This document shows positions 1-14,732 of a stretch of DNA of 64,000 bases, piece after piece. Numbering within the stretch: the stretch's first letter is position 1; each line of letters begins with the position of its first letter. The stretch is from Chlamydoabsidia padenii (Eukaryota > Mucoromycota > Mucoromycetes > Mucorales > Cunninghamellaceae). Both the position numbers and the translations under genes were made by a program. The stretch lies in contig JAIWND010000009.1 in the NCBI GenBank assembly GCA_025330725.1, positions 930,001-994,000 of the forward strand. Reading direction: 5' to 3'. The notes under the pieces were generated by a model. It was not told where the DNA came from and did not search any database. It worked only from the letters and a program-made list of their open reading frames with translations.

Positions 1-565
1 AATCTTATTAAATAAAACCACTTATCTTATTCACTACCCTTTACTGTCTTATAGATTGACAGGACTAATGAACGGTTTTTTGGTGGACTTCTCATTCCCA
101 TATATGGATTTGAAAGGGGGCGTTTTTTTAAATATGAACAATAACGTTGATGCATCTACATGTCTTCACTCCACCTGCATGTCTTGATTTTATCTGTATG
201 TCTTCTATTAATCCATATGTAATGTTATATATATAAATGCCTTTTTTTTTTATCTGGGTGTCTTTTATTAATTTATATGTTTGCTGTATGTGCTTCTGCT
301 GTCTATATGTATTGCTACTATCTTTACCGCCTGCATTGACCTGTACTGCAATGTAACGATCGGTGTCACTATTGTTTATATGTATGCCTTTGTGGCACCA
401 GTATCGGATCTATATAAATTCCAACATTGCGGTATTCACCTGTAGCCACCCATAATCACTATATCCATCTATATAGACAAAAGTCGATTTGGGATGACAA
501 AAAGGTATCGAAGCCATTTGTATGAATTTCGGGATATGAAAGAGTATTTGTCTGTTTCCTCTTCG

Positions 566-616
<51 letters not shown>

Positions 617-1404
617 GCGAGTGTCGAAGTTTTGTTGTATAGGGTCGTGTCAGTGCGCAGTGTTTTTTCCCGCCACAAACACCAATCAATTTGAGGAACC
701 CAAAGGACAACAAGACAAGTTTCACTGAATTAATCAAGGATGTCGGTCTTATTTACTGATGGATTGTTCTAATATAGTAATAGATGAAGAAAAGTTTTTA
801 TGTATGTTAGAAGTCATTTATTATAAAATATCGACTAATTACTTCAAGATGTACTCCAAGTCAAGGTGGGCAGGATTTTGAAATTCCGTTTTTTTCAGGG
901 GGAAAGGTTGGGCATGAAGTTGGCCGTGAATATCAGGCCAGCTTGGGGGAAAAATGATTGGGAATTAAGCGCTAACATTACTGGAAAAAGCTGATATTCA
1001 CTTATGGGTCAATGGATGATAATGATCAAAGTGGTTTAACAATATCACGCTCGTTCACTTTACTAGAAACTCTAGTTAATGTGAGCATTGAGTAAAGAAT
1101 GTGGGATCTGGAGTGGTTATGCAACTCTAGTCCTTTGCTGCCCCCCCCCAAAAAAAGACTTTACGCATCCCGAGATATGTTAAACCCCGCCTCCAGCAGC
1201 CATGAATCCCTCTAAAAGATCCAAGTATTTGTAAAATGATTCAACAAAGTAAAAAGACAACAAGATCATTCAGTTATAAAAAAAAAGTATAAAGATACTT
1301 GAGTATGTTTTTATTTAAACAGTATTGTGTGTGGTAGACAAAGGATAAAAACTAATGCTAGGGAAGGGGGTTAGTATGTATCAAGTTGTAAGTAGATGGA
1401 GAGC
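1..1404. other. AT-rich gene-free stretch
   Basis: I see no convincing gene. The stretch is AT-rich with many short T runs. A decayed direct repeat (TATCTG, then TGTCTT, then TATTAAT, then ATATGT) lies near 190-221 and again near 251-281. A 47-base poly(T) tract occupies 569-615. Open frames across that tract encode only homopolymer and are not credible. Confidence 0.6.
569..615. repeat. Poly(T) tract, 47 nt
   Basis: An uninterrupted run of T in gene-free DNA. Length in the real genome is uncertain because such runs are error-prone in assemblies. Confidence 0.9.
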
Positions 1405-2514
1405 CTAGATGGATTTCTTAGGTTCGGCCTTTTGTCCAGAAGCAGAGCGTTCCAAAGCATTTCGTTCATCTGCCAAGCGGTTGTATTCAGTGTGTTGTTG
1501 TCCGACCTGTTTCTTCAAGGTTTCAAAATCACGTTTTTCCGCCTGTAATTCCTTGATTTCTTGAGTCAGATCAGATACTTGTTTCTTGTAATCGTTTTCC
1601 ATATCGACGAGGCGTTGTTGATCCTTTCCTACAGAAGCAGTCTATAGTAATAATAAAAAATCATTTAGTTAACAGTTTCGGATTAATAGAGACTTACTTC
1701 TTGTTTGGCGTTTTCGAGTTCTTCTTCGCGCTTAAGCATTTGAATGACCAGAGTGCTAGTGCGGTCCAAAATCCTACAAGTTGATTTTCACATTAGTACA
1801 CTGGCAATCCTTTATGTTACCCCTCCCTCCATCCTTTTTTTTTTTTATTTTTTTTTTTTATTTTTTATTTTTACTTACAAAGACAAAAAGAGAGTGAATC
1901 CAGTCAAGTAGAGGTTGCGTTGAGCATAGAATTTGTTGGCCTTCATGTTTGCTTCATAACTATAATCATGTCCACTGCGTTGTTCATCTTCTTGCACACT
2001 ATCAATACGTTGTAAACGGTTGACGGTATCTATTAGACCATCAATCACAAAAAAAGTTAATCTACATCATTATTTCTACAAGCAGTGTGGGCTTACCAAT
2101 GAAGAGGACAAATATAAATCTTTAAGAATGATAAAACAAAAGGTTTTGATGAGTCGATGATTATCTCTATCAATCCCCCCCCCCTTCTCTTTGTCACTTA
2201 CCCAAATACAATCTTCAAGACATAAAGAGCTTGGGCCACCTAGTTTAAAGAATAAAGAGAATGATTGTTAGTGACTATAGACATGTTTTTTACGTGATAC
2301 TTACAAGAGGAGAAGTTGAGACAAACTTCAACATAGCTCTACGCCAATGGGAAGGTAAAGGTAACTAGAGAATGTAAAAGAAGTTAATGACATTTGGGTA
2401 ATAACACCACTACTTGAGCCAGTTCCCATTCTTTTTTCTTTTTCTGTTTTTTATTTTAACTTACTACAAGGATCCCAAACATCACCATCTAGTAAAGTAT
2501 CATAACAAGACATA

Positions 2515-2549
<35 letters not shown>

Positions 2550-2688
2550 GATATCATAACAAAGAATTAGGTCAGTTTTGACGACACGGGAATGGGTTAT
2601 GGTTGTTTTTTTTTTTTTTTTTTTTTAATTGTTCTGTACTTACCTCGATAACGAGAATACCAAAGGTCATAGAGTAATAGATAGTCAT
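1405..2688 (-). CDS. YET3: BAP31/Yet3-like ER membrane protein
   Basis: Multi-exon gene encoding a B-cell-receptor-associated-protein-31-like protein, an ER membrane chaperone/sorting factor in animals and Yet1-3 in yeast. The first exon starts MTIYYSMTFGILVIE and continues into MVMFGILV, the typical first membrane segment of the family. Further exons carry the remaining membrane segments (around 1880-2350). The last exon is a Lys/Glu-rich coiled coil. The protein ends in KKSI, a canonical C-terminal KKXX dilysine ER-retrieval signal. Several introns contain long A or T tracts (for example 2517-2547). The start is the ATG whose complement is at 2686-2688. A CAAATCCCG motif sits about 100 bp upstream. 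The family assignment is by recognition; the middle exon joins were not all resolved. Confidence 0.85.
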
Positions 2689-2785
2689 GGTGGATATTTC
2701 AGAAGAATAAAAAAGTAATGGAAAAAAAAAAAAAGAAGAAAAGAAGAATCTTACGCTAGTCGCAATTTTTATCGAGCCTTTTTGA

Positions 2786-2798
2786 TTTCAAATCCCGG
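2786..2798. promoter_or_regulatory. CAAATCCCG motif upstream of BAP31
   Basis: Reads TTTCAAATCCCGG on the + strand, about 100 bp upstream of the BAP31 start codon. One of at least 12 exact copies of the 9-mer in this window. A regulatory role is inferred only from recurrence and position. Confidence 0.45.
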
Positions 2799-3339
2799 TG
2801 ATTAGTGAATCCAATACCCCTTCACATGCACGCTTGTAAAGGAGTTTGGATTTGATACATGGCGTTGCATTCCACTGAGAATCAACCCTTTCAAGGTAAA
2901 CCACTACAACTTTTTAGTTGAGAGTCCTTGACTCTGAAAATCTTGAGCGAACTTTTTACTGAGTGTATCATCCATAGACGAGCAAACACGTTCGGTATCC
3001 GCCATCTAGCCGAGTTGTCGAAATGTAACGTAGCACACTGGTAAAAACTAAAAAGGTCTATTTTCGTCAATGCGTGAATCCTTCTCTATTTTCAAACGCC
3101 GCTATAATCCATCCTGTACCGTCATTCAAGCATCAGCAATTTCCTTTTTTGTTTTCATCCCTTTCCAGACTAGCGTGTTTCTAAATGACACAATGCATGA
3201 AAGAAGACGACAAGATGATTTTATTTGGAAGAAGAAGGTTAAGGGAGGGTATAATTATGTGTTTGAGGGTGGGTGATTATGATATATAAAATAAAAAGAC
3301 TACTCTGTAAAAGGAGAGAGACTATGGTACAACAGTGAG

Positions 3340-3367
3340 GAGGAGGAGGAGGAGGAGGAGGAGGAGG
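3340..3367. repeat. (GAG)n microsatellite
   Basis: Imperfect GAG repeat ending in a G run, directly 3' of the methyltransferase stop codon. Confidence 0.85.
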
Positions 3368-3384
3368 GGGGAAAGTGATGGTGA

Positions 3385-4895
3385 CTAGAACTTTTTACGA
3401 CCAGAGACAGCATTACCATATGTCTTGAAGTGGAATTGAGTCATGGAAGGTTCGATTTGTTTTAAAAAGTAAGCATATTTGTCCCCAGTAAGTCCTGTGG
3501 CAGATTCCAATATCGATCGAGAAGTTGTTGCAAATACTTTCCAATCATAAGTCCATTCCGCTACCAATTTACCCCCATCCGAGTGATCTAGTACTGATGA
3601 GATAGAGTCCATAATCAATAATCCTGCATCTGTCATGAGTTGTTCCAAGTGGCTGCCAATATGAGGATCCTGGCCCTTTTCTTCGCATAACCGGATGACT
3701 ATATATTTGTGAATAAGATGAGTTGGATTGATTGAGTGTTTTTGTTGTTACTTACCTGTTCGAATCAAAAGTTGACAAGCCCCTCCACCTGAATCCTACA
3801 ATATGAGAGAGAAACCTGTTAATCAAGATTTTAATCAAGAGAAAGGAGGGGAGGACTTACCCGATAGTCAGGTTCAATCATTTGTAAAACACCACCTGGT
3901 TTTAATACCCGCATGGCTTCAACAATCAGCTTTGGCCATTCTTCCACCTTGATAGCTGCCACCATTAATCGAATTTGTACGAGATCAAACATTTCATCAT
4001 GGAATGGTAATCCTTCCAGTACGTCCACCAACATAAAGATAGAGTTCGGTGGGCGAATGATTTGAGGGTATGCTGCATAGATATCGATTCCATAAACTTC
4101 GCAATTAGGGTAATCTGTTGCCATTTCCTATTGTATACCATGTATGAGTATTTCGTGATAAAAGGAGACAAGTTGGTCAATGTTCATCGTTCCTACTTGA
4201 TTTCCGCCTATCTCTCTCTCTCTCTCTCTCTCCTCCTTCCTCCCCCTATTTCATATTGACTTACCAAACACCAAGATCCTGGACCACAACCGATCTAATG
4301 TCAAAATGGTTTAAATGTTAAAACATGTTAGTATTCCAATCATCCATTTCAATTAATCTATTATGCACTTACGTCTAGTATATGTGCGCCTTCTTCCAAT
4401 GGTGTGACCTTCTTTGCATTTTGTAACACGTTCCTGTTAATAAGTCCGTCAGTCATTGTGGTCAACGCCCAACTAAACAATAACAGGCCAAAGTCCTTCT
4501 TCTCCTAAACCAACCCATCCTCCTCTATCATCTTCCCCCTCCTTTTTTTTCCATAATACTTACCCACCAAAAGATTCCTTCAAGGCAAAGTGTTGCTATA
4601 TTCATCAAGATAAAAAATAAAACAGGTATAACAATCGTTAGTCATTCATCGTGCATTCTAAACCAACACCCTTCTTTTTTTTTTCCTTTACCCCCATAAG
4701 ACGATCTTGTTCTTCATATGATTTCGGTAACCAATAAGTCATGTTTTCTAGCGAAGGACATTTCAAATCAGAAGACTGGTTCGAGTAGCTGGTAAAAGAC
4801 GAGGCCTGGTCTGCTGTGGTATCACCTCCATTGGTCTTGTCGGTAAACTGTTGAGAAGTGTTTTTCTTTTGTAAGCGAGAAATACCAGATCCCAT
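3385..4895 (-). CDS. SAM-dependent class I methyltransferase
   Basis: Predicted S-adenosylmethionine-dependent methyltransferase of the Methyltransf_11/25 type; the substrate cannot be told. The first exon (4638-4895) starts MGSGISRLQKK and ends near YWLPKSYEEQDRL. Short exons then supply ILD-IGCGPGSW (motif I, SAM-binding glycine loop), followed by EVYGIDIY (acidic end of strand 2), DVLEGLPFHDEMFDLV (motif II/III) and VLKPGGVLQMIEPDYR (motif post-III). The C-terminal exon carries a helical region ending SGRKKF. The N-terminal MGSG could be myristoylated (inference). Similar proteins are multi-copy in Mucorales, often annotated only as methyltransferase-domain proteins. The start is the first ATG of the long N-terminal exon. 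The divergent Gyp7 gene starts 411 bp away. Confidence 0.8.
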
Positions 4896-5305
4896 CAGTA
4901 TTAATTATGTCGAAGGTAGCCGTGTACGTGATTTAAAAAAATAAAATAAAATAAAAAGAATGGAAAAAGTAAAAGAGAAGGGAAGAAAAGAGCGACGGGG
5001 TTTCTCTCCCTTACGGTATAAGGAGTTGTCACTTTTTTCCCTTGCAAGCGGGAGTTGAATTGTTGAAGCATGGTTGCCTTTTGGAAAATACCCCACTGGC
5101 TCACTCATTGTTCATGCAACAAAGGGGTTGTTCCATAGTAGGGATGAGCTTATTGGTCAATGTGTCAGCCAGGATCAAATCGCCAAGGCCCACTCTTCTC
5201 GGCGGGCTTTGAAAACATTCGATAAAAAAAAACCTTGGCTGCATTTTTCGAACAATTGTCTTTCTTCCCTTTTGCTTTTACTTTTTATTTATATATATAT
5301 ATACC
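4896..5305. promoter_or_regulatory. Divergent promoter region, methyltransferase/Gyp7
   Basis: Intergenic space between two divergent starts. It contains two relaxed versions of the recurrent motif: GCGGGAGTTGAAT near 5048-5060 and GGCGGGCTTTGAA at 5201-5213. The latter is about 95 bp upstream of the Gyp7 start. A short AT stretch (5290-5303) runs up to the ATG. No gene seen. Confidence 0.4.
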
Positions 5306-5804
5306 ATGGGAGGAGGCAAATCGAACTCTCCACCTGTATATTACTCTACTTCTACATCAATGGCTCCTAATCCGGGACAAGTAAGTTGAAAGCAAATGTT
5401 TTAAAATAATGAACCTGTAACTAATCCGTTACCAATATTTGTAGGCACCGTCGTCTTCTTCTTCTGGACAACACGAAACTTCAACATCAGCATACCCCTC
5501 TTCTTCGACTACTACTTTACAAAACTCTATCACTTCTTCAAGGCGTCAAACACAGTCTATACCAACAGCATCTTCTTCACCCAAAACAGTACAGCTTATC
5601 TACACAAAATCCGACTTTTTTCTCAAGAAAGAAGGTCATGCGCCGATTCGTGGATACTTCACCATCATATCAAACAACTTGGAAGAATACAATGTTGTGG
5701 TCTTTCTAGCTTGGATTCCGGAATACCTTATTGATCCCGTAGACCTCGACAAGTTTATAACTCTCGACAATGTTTTGGCGTCACACCAAGGTAAGAAGAT
5801 CCCC

Positions 5805-5847
<43 letters not shown>

Positions 5848-7927
5848 CTTTTTTATCAACTCACTCTTCTTTTATCATTAACAATATAGGTTTTCCGAGT
5901 ATTCAGTTACATATGGGTTATGATGAAACCATCTTGGTTGATCTTCGAAACATCAAATCACTCAAGATAACACCGCCTAAATCGCCGGAAGTTGGATCGA
6001 TCGTGATCACCACAGCAATAGGTCATACCCTTCGACCTCTTTGGTACGAGCCCTTCCATCCAATTGACTCACCTTGGCCAGGCTACAATATTGTGGATAT
6101 AATCAATGCTTTTGTTGATATTAAAATGTAAGAATGTGTAGATGAGCTGCTCTTACCTTTGATAACTCACTTTTTTTATATGTAAATACCTTGCATAGGG
6201 CTGGTCACAATGTATATATATTCCCTGTTATGACAGAGTCAGAACTTACATCAGCCTCTTACTCTGAACCACGACCCACCACTGCATCACTACCACTACC
6301 ACCTTCAGTACCACATACGGATCCTATTTATGACTCTCTTCAAGAAGCAAAATGGACCATCTTTGAACGACTCTCACGGATCACAAGAGCCTCAAGAAAT
6401 ACAGCAGGTAAGGAATAAGGGTAAGGGAATATGAAGATTATACTAACTGTTTTTTTTTTTTTTAATTTGGTTTCCTCTCTCTCTCTCTCTCTCTCTCTCT
6501 GGTGGCACCATTAGCTCACATATTAGATCATCCTGTGGCCCAACCCATCTTGCCGCTACTACCCCTCTCTGTCCAATCTCTTAGTCGGAATGGAACTGTA
6601 CAAGAAACTTTGAAGGATTATAATGTCGCCAGTTACTATTTGACACAATGGTAAATCAATTAAACATCCACAGTTATTCATTTATTCTTCTCATAATCTC
6701 ATCATGCTTTTGCTTTTTATTTTTAATCACAGGGCTGCTGGTGCTTCACATGGTCCATCATCTGAAGACGAACTAAATAGTTTATTGTCTGACATGCCCG
6801 AAATGCAACAGGTATATATAAAAGAGTTTATGGAACATACTAATGACTCACTAATCTTTTTTAAAAAAAAAATAATCTTAGGCACCACCTAGACACACTC
6901 GTCGTGACCCAATAACCCCTGAAGAATGGATTGACTTTTTTGATCAAGACGGTGTCTTTCGTGTCACTCGGGCTCATGTGCATAAACTGGTCTTCCAAGG
7001 TGGATTACACTCTGACATACGGATTGAAGCTTGGAAATTCTTGCTTGGGATATATCCATGGGACAGCACCTTTGATGAAAGGGAAGCCATCCGGCGAAGC
7101 AAAGCGTAAGTCAAACCTTATATACCTTATAAACATTTGGCTAACGCCCTTTTTATGTATAATAGGGAAGAATACTTTGCAATCAAGGCGAAATGGTTTA
7201 ATGACACAGAAACAAGGAACACGCAACATTTTTTGGACGAAAAGCATCGGATCGACAAGGACGTCCATCGAACGGATCGTGACATTGCCTTTTTTGAAGG
7301 CGAAGATCTACCCAACCCTGATCCTCAAATGGCAGTGGGCACGAATGAAAACTTGGAAATCATGAAGGATATCTTGGTGACTTATGACTTTTACAACACG
7401 ACACTTGGGTATGTGCAAGGCATGTCTGATCTTTGTGCACCCATGTTTGTCGGTATGGGTGATGAAGCAATGGCCTTTTGGGGATTCGTTAACTTTATGG
7501 ATCGGGTGGTAAGATGAATGCCTCATCAATCATTCCTTACTCTACTAATTTATCTTGTCCTTTTAGCAATCGAATTTTTATACTGATCAATCGGGTATGC
7601 ATCGACAACTCAAGACATTGAACGCACTGATACGATTTATGGATCCGGCATTGTACAAGCATTTTGAAGAAACTGAAACTACCAATCTGTTTTTTTGCTT
7701 CCGGTGGCTTCTTGTCTGGTTTAAACGGGAATTCGATTGGGATGATGTGATTCGGTTATGGGAAGTGCTGTGGACTGATCATTTGAGTCCACAATTCCTC
7801 TTGTTTGTGGCTATGGCGGTCTTGCATCAACATCGGGATACTATCTTGACTGAACTCGGTCAATTTGATGAATTATTGAAGGTAAAAATTATATTGGGTG
7901 ATGAATCTGATCTAACATCAACATGTA

Positions 7928-7975
<48 letters not shown>

Positions 7976-8221
7976 GCTATGTAGTATATCAATGAATTGA
8001 TGGGCAACATCTCACTCAACAAAACTTTGGAAACAGCAGAAGTATTGTATTACCAATTCGAACGGAGAATCAAGGCGACAGATCGAAAGCACGCTCAGCT
8101 CCAAGAAAAACTTCAACAACGGTGCGTATGGAACAATGAACAAGAACGAAATGACATTAGGAATCTGTTGGAAAAACTAGCTATAGATCCTCAATTACGT
8201 GAACTGTTATCAACTAATTAA
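5306..8221 (+). CDS. GYP7: Gyp7/TBC1D15-like Rab GTPase-activating protein
   Basis: Ten exons joined by eye give a clean frame of 733 residues. The N-terminal ~250 residues resemble the Rab-binding/DUF3548 region of Gyp7/TBC1D15 (VQLIYTKSDFFLKKEG and then EEYNVVVFLAWIP). The TBC domain follows at about residues 370-640. It holds both catalytic fingers: IxxDxxR as IDKDVHR (I465, D468, R471 = arginine finger) and YxQGM as YVQGM (Y518, Q520 = glutamine finger), so catalysis should be dual-finger. Gyp7 stimulates GTP hydrolysis by Ypt7/Rab7-type GTPases on late endosomes and vacuoles. The start has good ACCATGG context. Two introns hold unusually long T tracts (39 and 44 nt). Function is by family knowledge; the motifs are directly visible. 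Confidence 0.93.
5809..5847. repeat. Poly(T) tract, 39 nt, in Gyp7 intron
   Basis: Uninterrupted T run in an intron, on the sense strand, so it extends the polypyrimidine region. Confidence 0.9.
7931..7974. repeat. Poly(T) tract, 44 nt, in last Gyp7 intron
   Basis: Uninterrupted T run ending about 10 nt before the acceptor of the last Gyp7 exon at 7985. Confidence 0.9.
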
Positions 8222-8256
8222 TAAAACTTTTATTGCCGGCTTCTTCTTCCTTTTTT

Positions 8257-8260
<4 letters not shown>

Positions 8261-8302
<42 letters not shown>
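8261..8302. repeat. (TG)21 microsatellite
   Basis: Perfect TG dinucleotide repeat about 40 bp after the Gyp7 stop codon. Confidence 0.95.
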
Positions 8303-8303
<1 letters not shown>

Positions 8304-8414
8304 AATGATTTCTTTTTTGCATTACATGCCCTAGGGGCAACATAGATCACGTGATTTTTTGAAATCCCGATTATGTGCTTTATATATTACATCCAAATTT
8401 TTTTGTCAGTTGGA

Positions 8415-8487
8415 GCCTTGCTAGCTCAGTCGGTAGAGCGTGGGACTTTTAATCCTAAGGTCGGGGGTTCGAGCCCCCCGTGAGGCG
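8415..8487 (+). tRNA. tRNA-Lys (anticodon UUU)
   Basis: A complete 73-nt intronless cloverleaf. The acceptor stem GCCTTGC pairs with GTGAGGC (two G-U pairs). The D stem is GCTC/GAGC. The anticodon stem TGGGA/TCCTA has loop CTTTTAA, so the anticodon TTT is at 8448-8450. The T stem is GGGGG/CCCCC with loop TTCGAGC. The discriminator base is G. Box A (TAGCTCAGTCGG) and box B (GGTTCGAGCC) are clear. T runs just downstream can act as RNA polymerase III terminators. Confidence 0.96.
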
Positions 8488-9211
8488 TTTAACTTTTGCT
8501 TTTGTTTGTCGGAGTTTGAACATTTTGCATAGTTGCTGTGATGCGGCTAAATCTGGTAGATGTTAGAGTATCTTTGGTTCAAAATGTATGTATTATAGTA
8601 GTGAGCATCAGAATCTTTTTGGTTAAGATTCAACCTTTTGATAGCTCTTGTTAAAAAGAGATCCCAATTTGGATGTCGGGACTTACAATTGAATAAAAAT
8701 AGATCCTGTACCAAAATATGATCAATGAAGACAGGAGTTAGGAGAAAATTCTCTTGATATTTTTTTTTTTTTTGTTATGAGAAACTTTTTTACTATAAAA
8801 CTAAAAAAAGTGGATGAACGGAAGAGGTATTTATACTATTCAAAAAATAAAGTCTTGTTCATGGACCAAAACGATTTAAAGTGCGATTACATCTCCGATT
8901 TTACTTTCGCTCCGAAGTCCCCTACTTGACAATGCCTTTTTTGGTTGTTTGGTCCATGGTGTTTGTTTCATTGTTTTATTATGGCCTTGTTAGATTGTTG
9001 GTTTGTTTATTATGTTTGCTTTATAAAAGATTTTATGTTTATCAAGTAGATAAACAGGTACCTGGGCTAATATAAGCTGATTTCAAATCAAATCAAATTT
9101 TTATTTATTGTCAAACAAGGTTTTCTTTATTTTGTGGGATAGATACAAAGGATAATAACACAAGATTAACTAAACTACAAACACTAACCAACAGGATGAG
9201 CCTGTGTCCAT

Positions 9212-11559
9212 TTACATAATAAAGAGCAAATTCGTATCTATAAAGACCAAATAGTTTAGACACATGTTAACAATCCATATTTTCCCTTTGTCAGACTTAC
9301 CGATTGGATGACTGGAGCTAAACTGGGGTCGTTGAGAGTATTTTTCACGAAGAATGGCGCGAATGGAATTGAGTAGTTGGAGATAAGATTGATTCTTATT
9401 AGCCCGTAAAGCCGCTATAGATTTTTTTTTTTTTAAAAAAAAGAGAGAGGAATCAGTAAAATGTGTATCACCAGTTTCCAACATTACTTACTAATGAGAG
9501 AGTAGGACATAGCACCAGTAGCTCTGGAATTTATGACAGCATCTGCACTTGTTTGATCATCCTTACAACCACTAAACATGATGACATCTGCTTCTGATCC
9601 CTTGAATTGCTTCATCCGTTCGTCCGCCTTTTTACCCGACATCACCTTGTTTCCAATCGACATGAGGGAAGAGAGAGCGCCACCCACATTTCCAGATGCA
9701 TAAGCCATACCTGCCTTCATCAGACCACTGCCTGCATCCTTGAATACACTTTGTTCCTTCACAGCACCTTGTGTAGAGTAGACATAAGGGAGATCCAACG
9801 CTGTACCACTATGACAACTGTCAAAGATTGCCGTTAATCGACAGCCCCTGGGTAAAGGTCGGACCATGATAGCGTTCATTTCCTATTAAAAAATAAAATA
9901 AAAAGGTATTAGTATTTCATGTGTATAAGAATCATTAGTCATACTTACATCGTCAAGGATTTGTCCACTTTCTCCAGGGTAACGGTCATGATCAACAGGG
10001 TAAATCGTTTCGTCGTAGCCATCATCTTCATCACCATCCCGATCTTTCACCTAATCAGTCCCAAAAAAAAAAAGGGGGGGGGGGAAAGGGTTAATATGGA
10101 TCATCTCTTCCAAAGAAGGGTCATGAGTTTCATCATCATGTCACTTACGCTGCCACCATGGCCACTAAAGTGGAAGAAGAATCTATAGTGGTAGAAAGAG
10201 AGAGAGAGAGAGAGAAGTTAGTTAGGTTGATTGTTCTTCATGCAGGTCTGTTTTGTATAAACTTACGAATCATTTGGTTGAGCATTGGCCACCAACCATT
10301 GCATCCCACTGATCATGTTTTGTCTTGTAGGGATAAACCGTGGATCACTCTGGTCGTCAGTAAGTATCACCATATCCTCCTAATTGTTCGTTTCAAATCG
10401 ATTATTAGTATTCCTGTTTTCGATATATCGTTATTGTTGGACTTACTTCTCGGAAATTATAAGATGATATCAAAAAGCTTTTAACATTTTGGACATCGTT
10501 GATACAACCTATTGTATATTTAAAAGAGTCATTGTGAGTATACATCACACCATTCAGCCTATTTCCCTTTTACCTCTTAATTCATTTTTGGATCTAAAGT
10601 AATTGATACCAATCAAGAGAGCCCGTTTACGTCCTTGACCTATCATACAAACATCGATGGTAAATCAGTTAGTAGCTGGTTATACAAAGAAGAAAGATGT
10701 CACTTACAGTTAGAGAGCTGGAAGTTTGGTGGAGGTACGTTTTGCATCATTGGGTTCACATGCATAACAAATTGATTGGCACCTTGCTGACTTTGGGAAG
10801 GAGCATGGGGAGCTATTTACAAATTAAGAGACAAAACGGTTAATATCCATAGGATGATAAAATGGTTGATTGTGTTACCTGGTTGAGCGGGCTGATGCAT
10901 AGAATTGGGAGGTTGAGCATAGTTCGCTTGTGCCAACGTAGGGTCAGAAGGTCGGAAGGCAGGATCTTGTCCTATTGAGTGAATAAGGAATGAGAATGTT
11001 AAAAGAGTAATGGTGTTAGTAATGACCGAGTGCCTTCCCACCTCTTTATTTACTTACCAGTGTAACCCGGTTGAATGTAATCATTGCCAGGATAAGGTCG
11101 GTAATTAGGACCGCTCTGTGGAGGAGGAGGTGCATACTATAAAAAAAAACAAGGGCAGTCAGTATTTCATCTTTTGTTTTTGGCTGGATCACTAACATAA
11201 AGTCAATATGTTTATTTACATTGTGAGAGTGGTAACCTTGTCTGTCAGGAGGTGGTGGTGGAGGATACTATATATATACCAAAAGTTAGCAAACAATAAC
11301 ATTAATCATTATATTATAAACTTACAGCACCACTTGGAGAAGACCCTGGGTAAGATTGCTGAGGTAAAGGAGGAGGAGGATAGCCTTGGGATGGTGGTGG
11401 AGGTGGATACCCTTGTTGAGGTGGTGGAGGTGGGTAATTAGGAGGTGGATAACCATGCTGCTGCTGTTGAGGAGGTGGAGGATAGTTAGGAGGAGGATAG
11501 CCTTGTTGTTGTTGAGGTGGTGGTGGAGGGTATCCCCCATAGTTTCCAGGATAGCTCAT
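9212..11559 (-). CDS. MCA1: Type I metacaspase with Pro/Gln/Tyr-rich prodomain
   Basis: Thirteen exons joined by eye give 488 residues in a continuous frame. Residues 1-~125 are a low-complexity prodomain of [12 protein letters not shown] repeats, as in fungal and plant type I metacaspases. The caspase-like p20 part runs from [11 protein letters not shown] (about 213) through FHFSGHGGS (catalytic His275) to DSCHSGT (catalytic Cys335). The p10-like part ends in [11 protein letters not shown], a typical metacaspase C terminus that appears only if the last small intron (9238-9300) is removed. Metacaspases are Ca2+-dependent Arg/Lys-specific cysteine proteases linked to stress, ageing and protein aggregate handling. 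The start is the ATG opening [16 protein letters not shown]4 is divergent across 554 bp. Confidence 0.95.
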
Positions 11560-12113
11560 TGTTGTATTAAAAAAAAAAAAAAAAAGAAGAATGCGAAAGA
11601 AAAAGAAGAAAGTCCACGCCGCCTCGTCTAATAATAATTCAAATTCCGAAAACCTAGAAAAAACTTGCAGATGCATAGTAGGCGGATAACTACTGCCACG
11701 AGTCTTATCCGTTTGAAAAGAATGTAGTAATATCTGGTTTGAACAGCCAGAGCTTTTGCTAGAGGGGTGAATGCGCCATTTTGATCTTTGCATAGTACAT
11801 CAAAGACGCATCTGGTATTTTGTTACTCAGCATAAATGAGTAGGGGAGACAAGTTTACAAAATTTTGCTCATTTCGTTTCATGTCCATAAAGGAACGTAT
11901 GGTGTACTTTATCGATTTCCATCATATACAGGATTGCCATCCATGAGCTGGTAAGTGTTCACGATCGAGCGGCTTTTGAAATTAAAAAACGGTGATTCGA
12001 TCGCCGACACGTGAGCTTTTTTACTGGCAAGCTCCAAAAATTCATTTCCTGCCTCTCTTTTACCAATACCTTTTTTTTTTCTCCACCCATCCAATCATTA
12101 CAACTTGACACTT
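11560..12113. promoter_or_regulatory. Divergent promoter, metacaspase/KDM4-like
   Basis: No gene. Holds relaxed copies of the recurrent motif: TTCAAATTCCGAA near 11638-11650 (about 80 bp from the metacaspase start) and GAGCGGCTTTTGAAATT at 11967-11983 (about 130 bp from the KDM4 start). Confidence 0.35.

Positions 12114-14732
<2,619 letters not shown>

Larger units (their letters stand above)
2689..3384. other. Intergenic: BAP31 promoter side and 3' flank of the methyltransferase gene
   Basis: No credible gene. It holds the CAAATCCCG motif at 2786-2798 and a GAG/GAGG microsatellite at about 3340-3367, just after the methyltransferase stop. A 68-codon open frame at 3070-3276 has no recognisable features. 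Confidence 0.55.
8222..9211. other. Tail-to-tail intergenic region with a tRNA gene
   Basis: Lies between the 3' ends of Gyp7 and the metacaspase gene. Contains a TG dinucleotide repeat (8261-8302), a tRNA-Lys gene and, before it, GAAATCCCGA at 8361-8370. The remainder (8490-9211) shows no convincing gene. A hydrophobic 64-codon frame at 8881-9075 lacks support. Confidence 0.6.

Noticed and set aside
3070..3276. 68-codon + strand frame
   Set aside because: No recognisable domain; lies in the BAP31 upstream and methyltransferase downstream DNA with no supporting splice or promoter context.
4901..5108. Two overlapping minus-strand frames upstream of the methyltransferase
   Set aside because: Low-complexity F/L-rich C-terminal parts from a purine-rich leader; no continuity with the methyltransferase exons.
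8881..9075. Hydrophobic 64-codon frame
   Set aside because: Leu/Phe/Tyr richness follows from local T-rich DNA; no splice context, no homology recognised.
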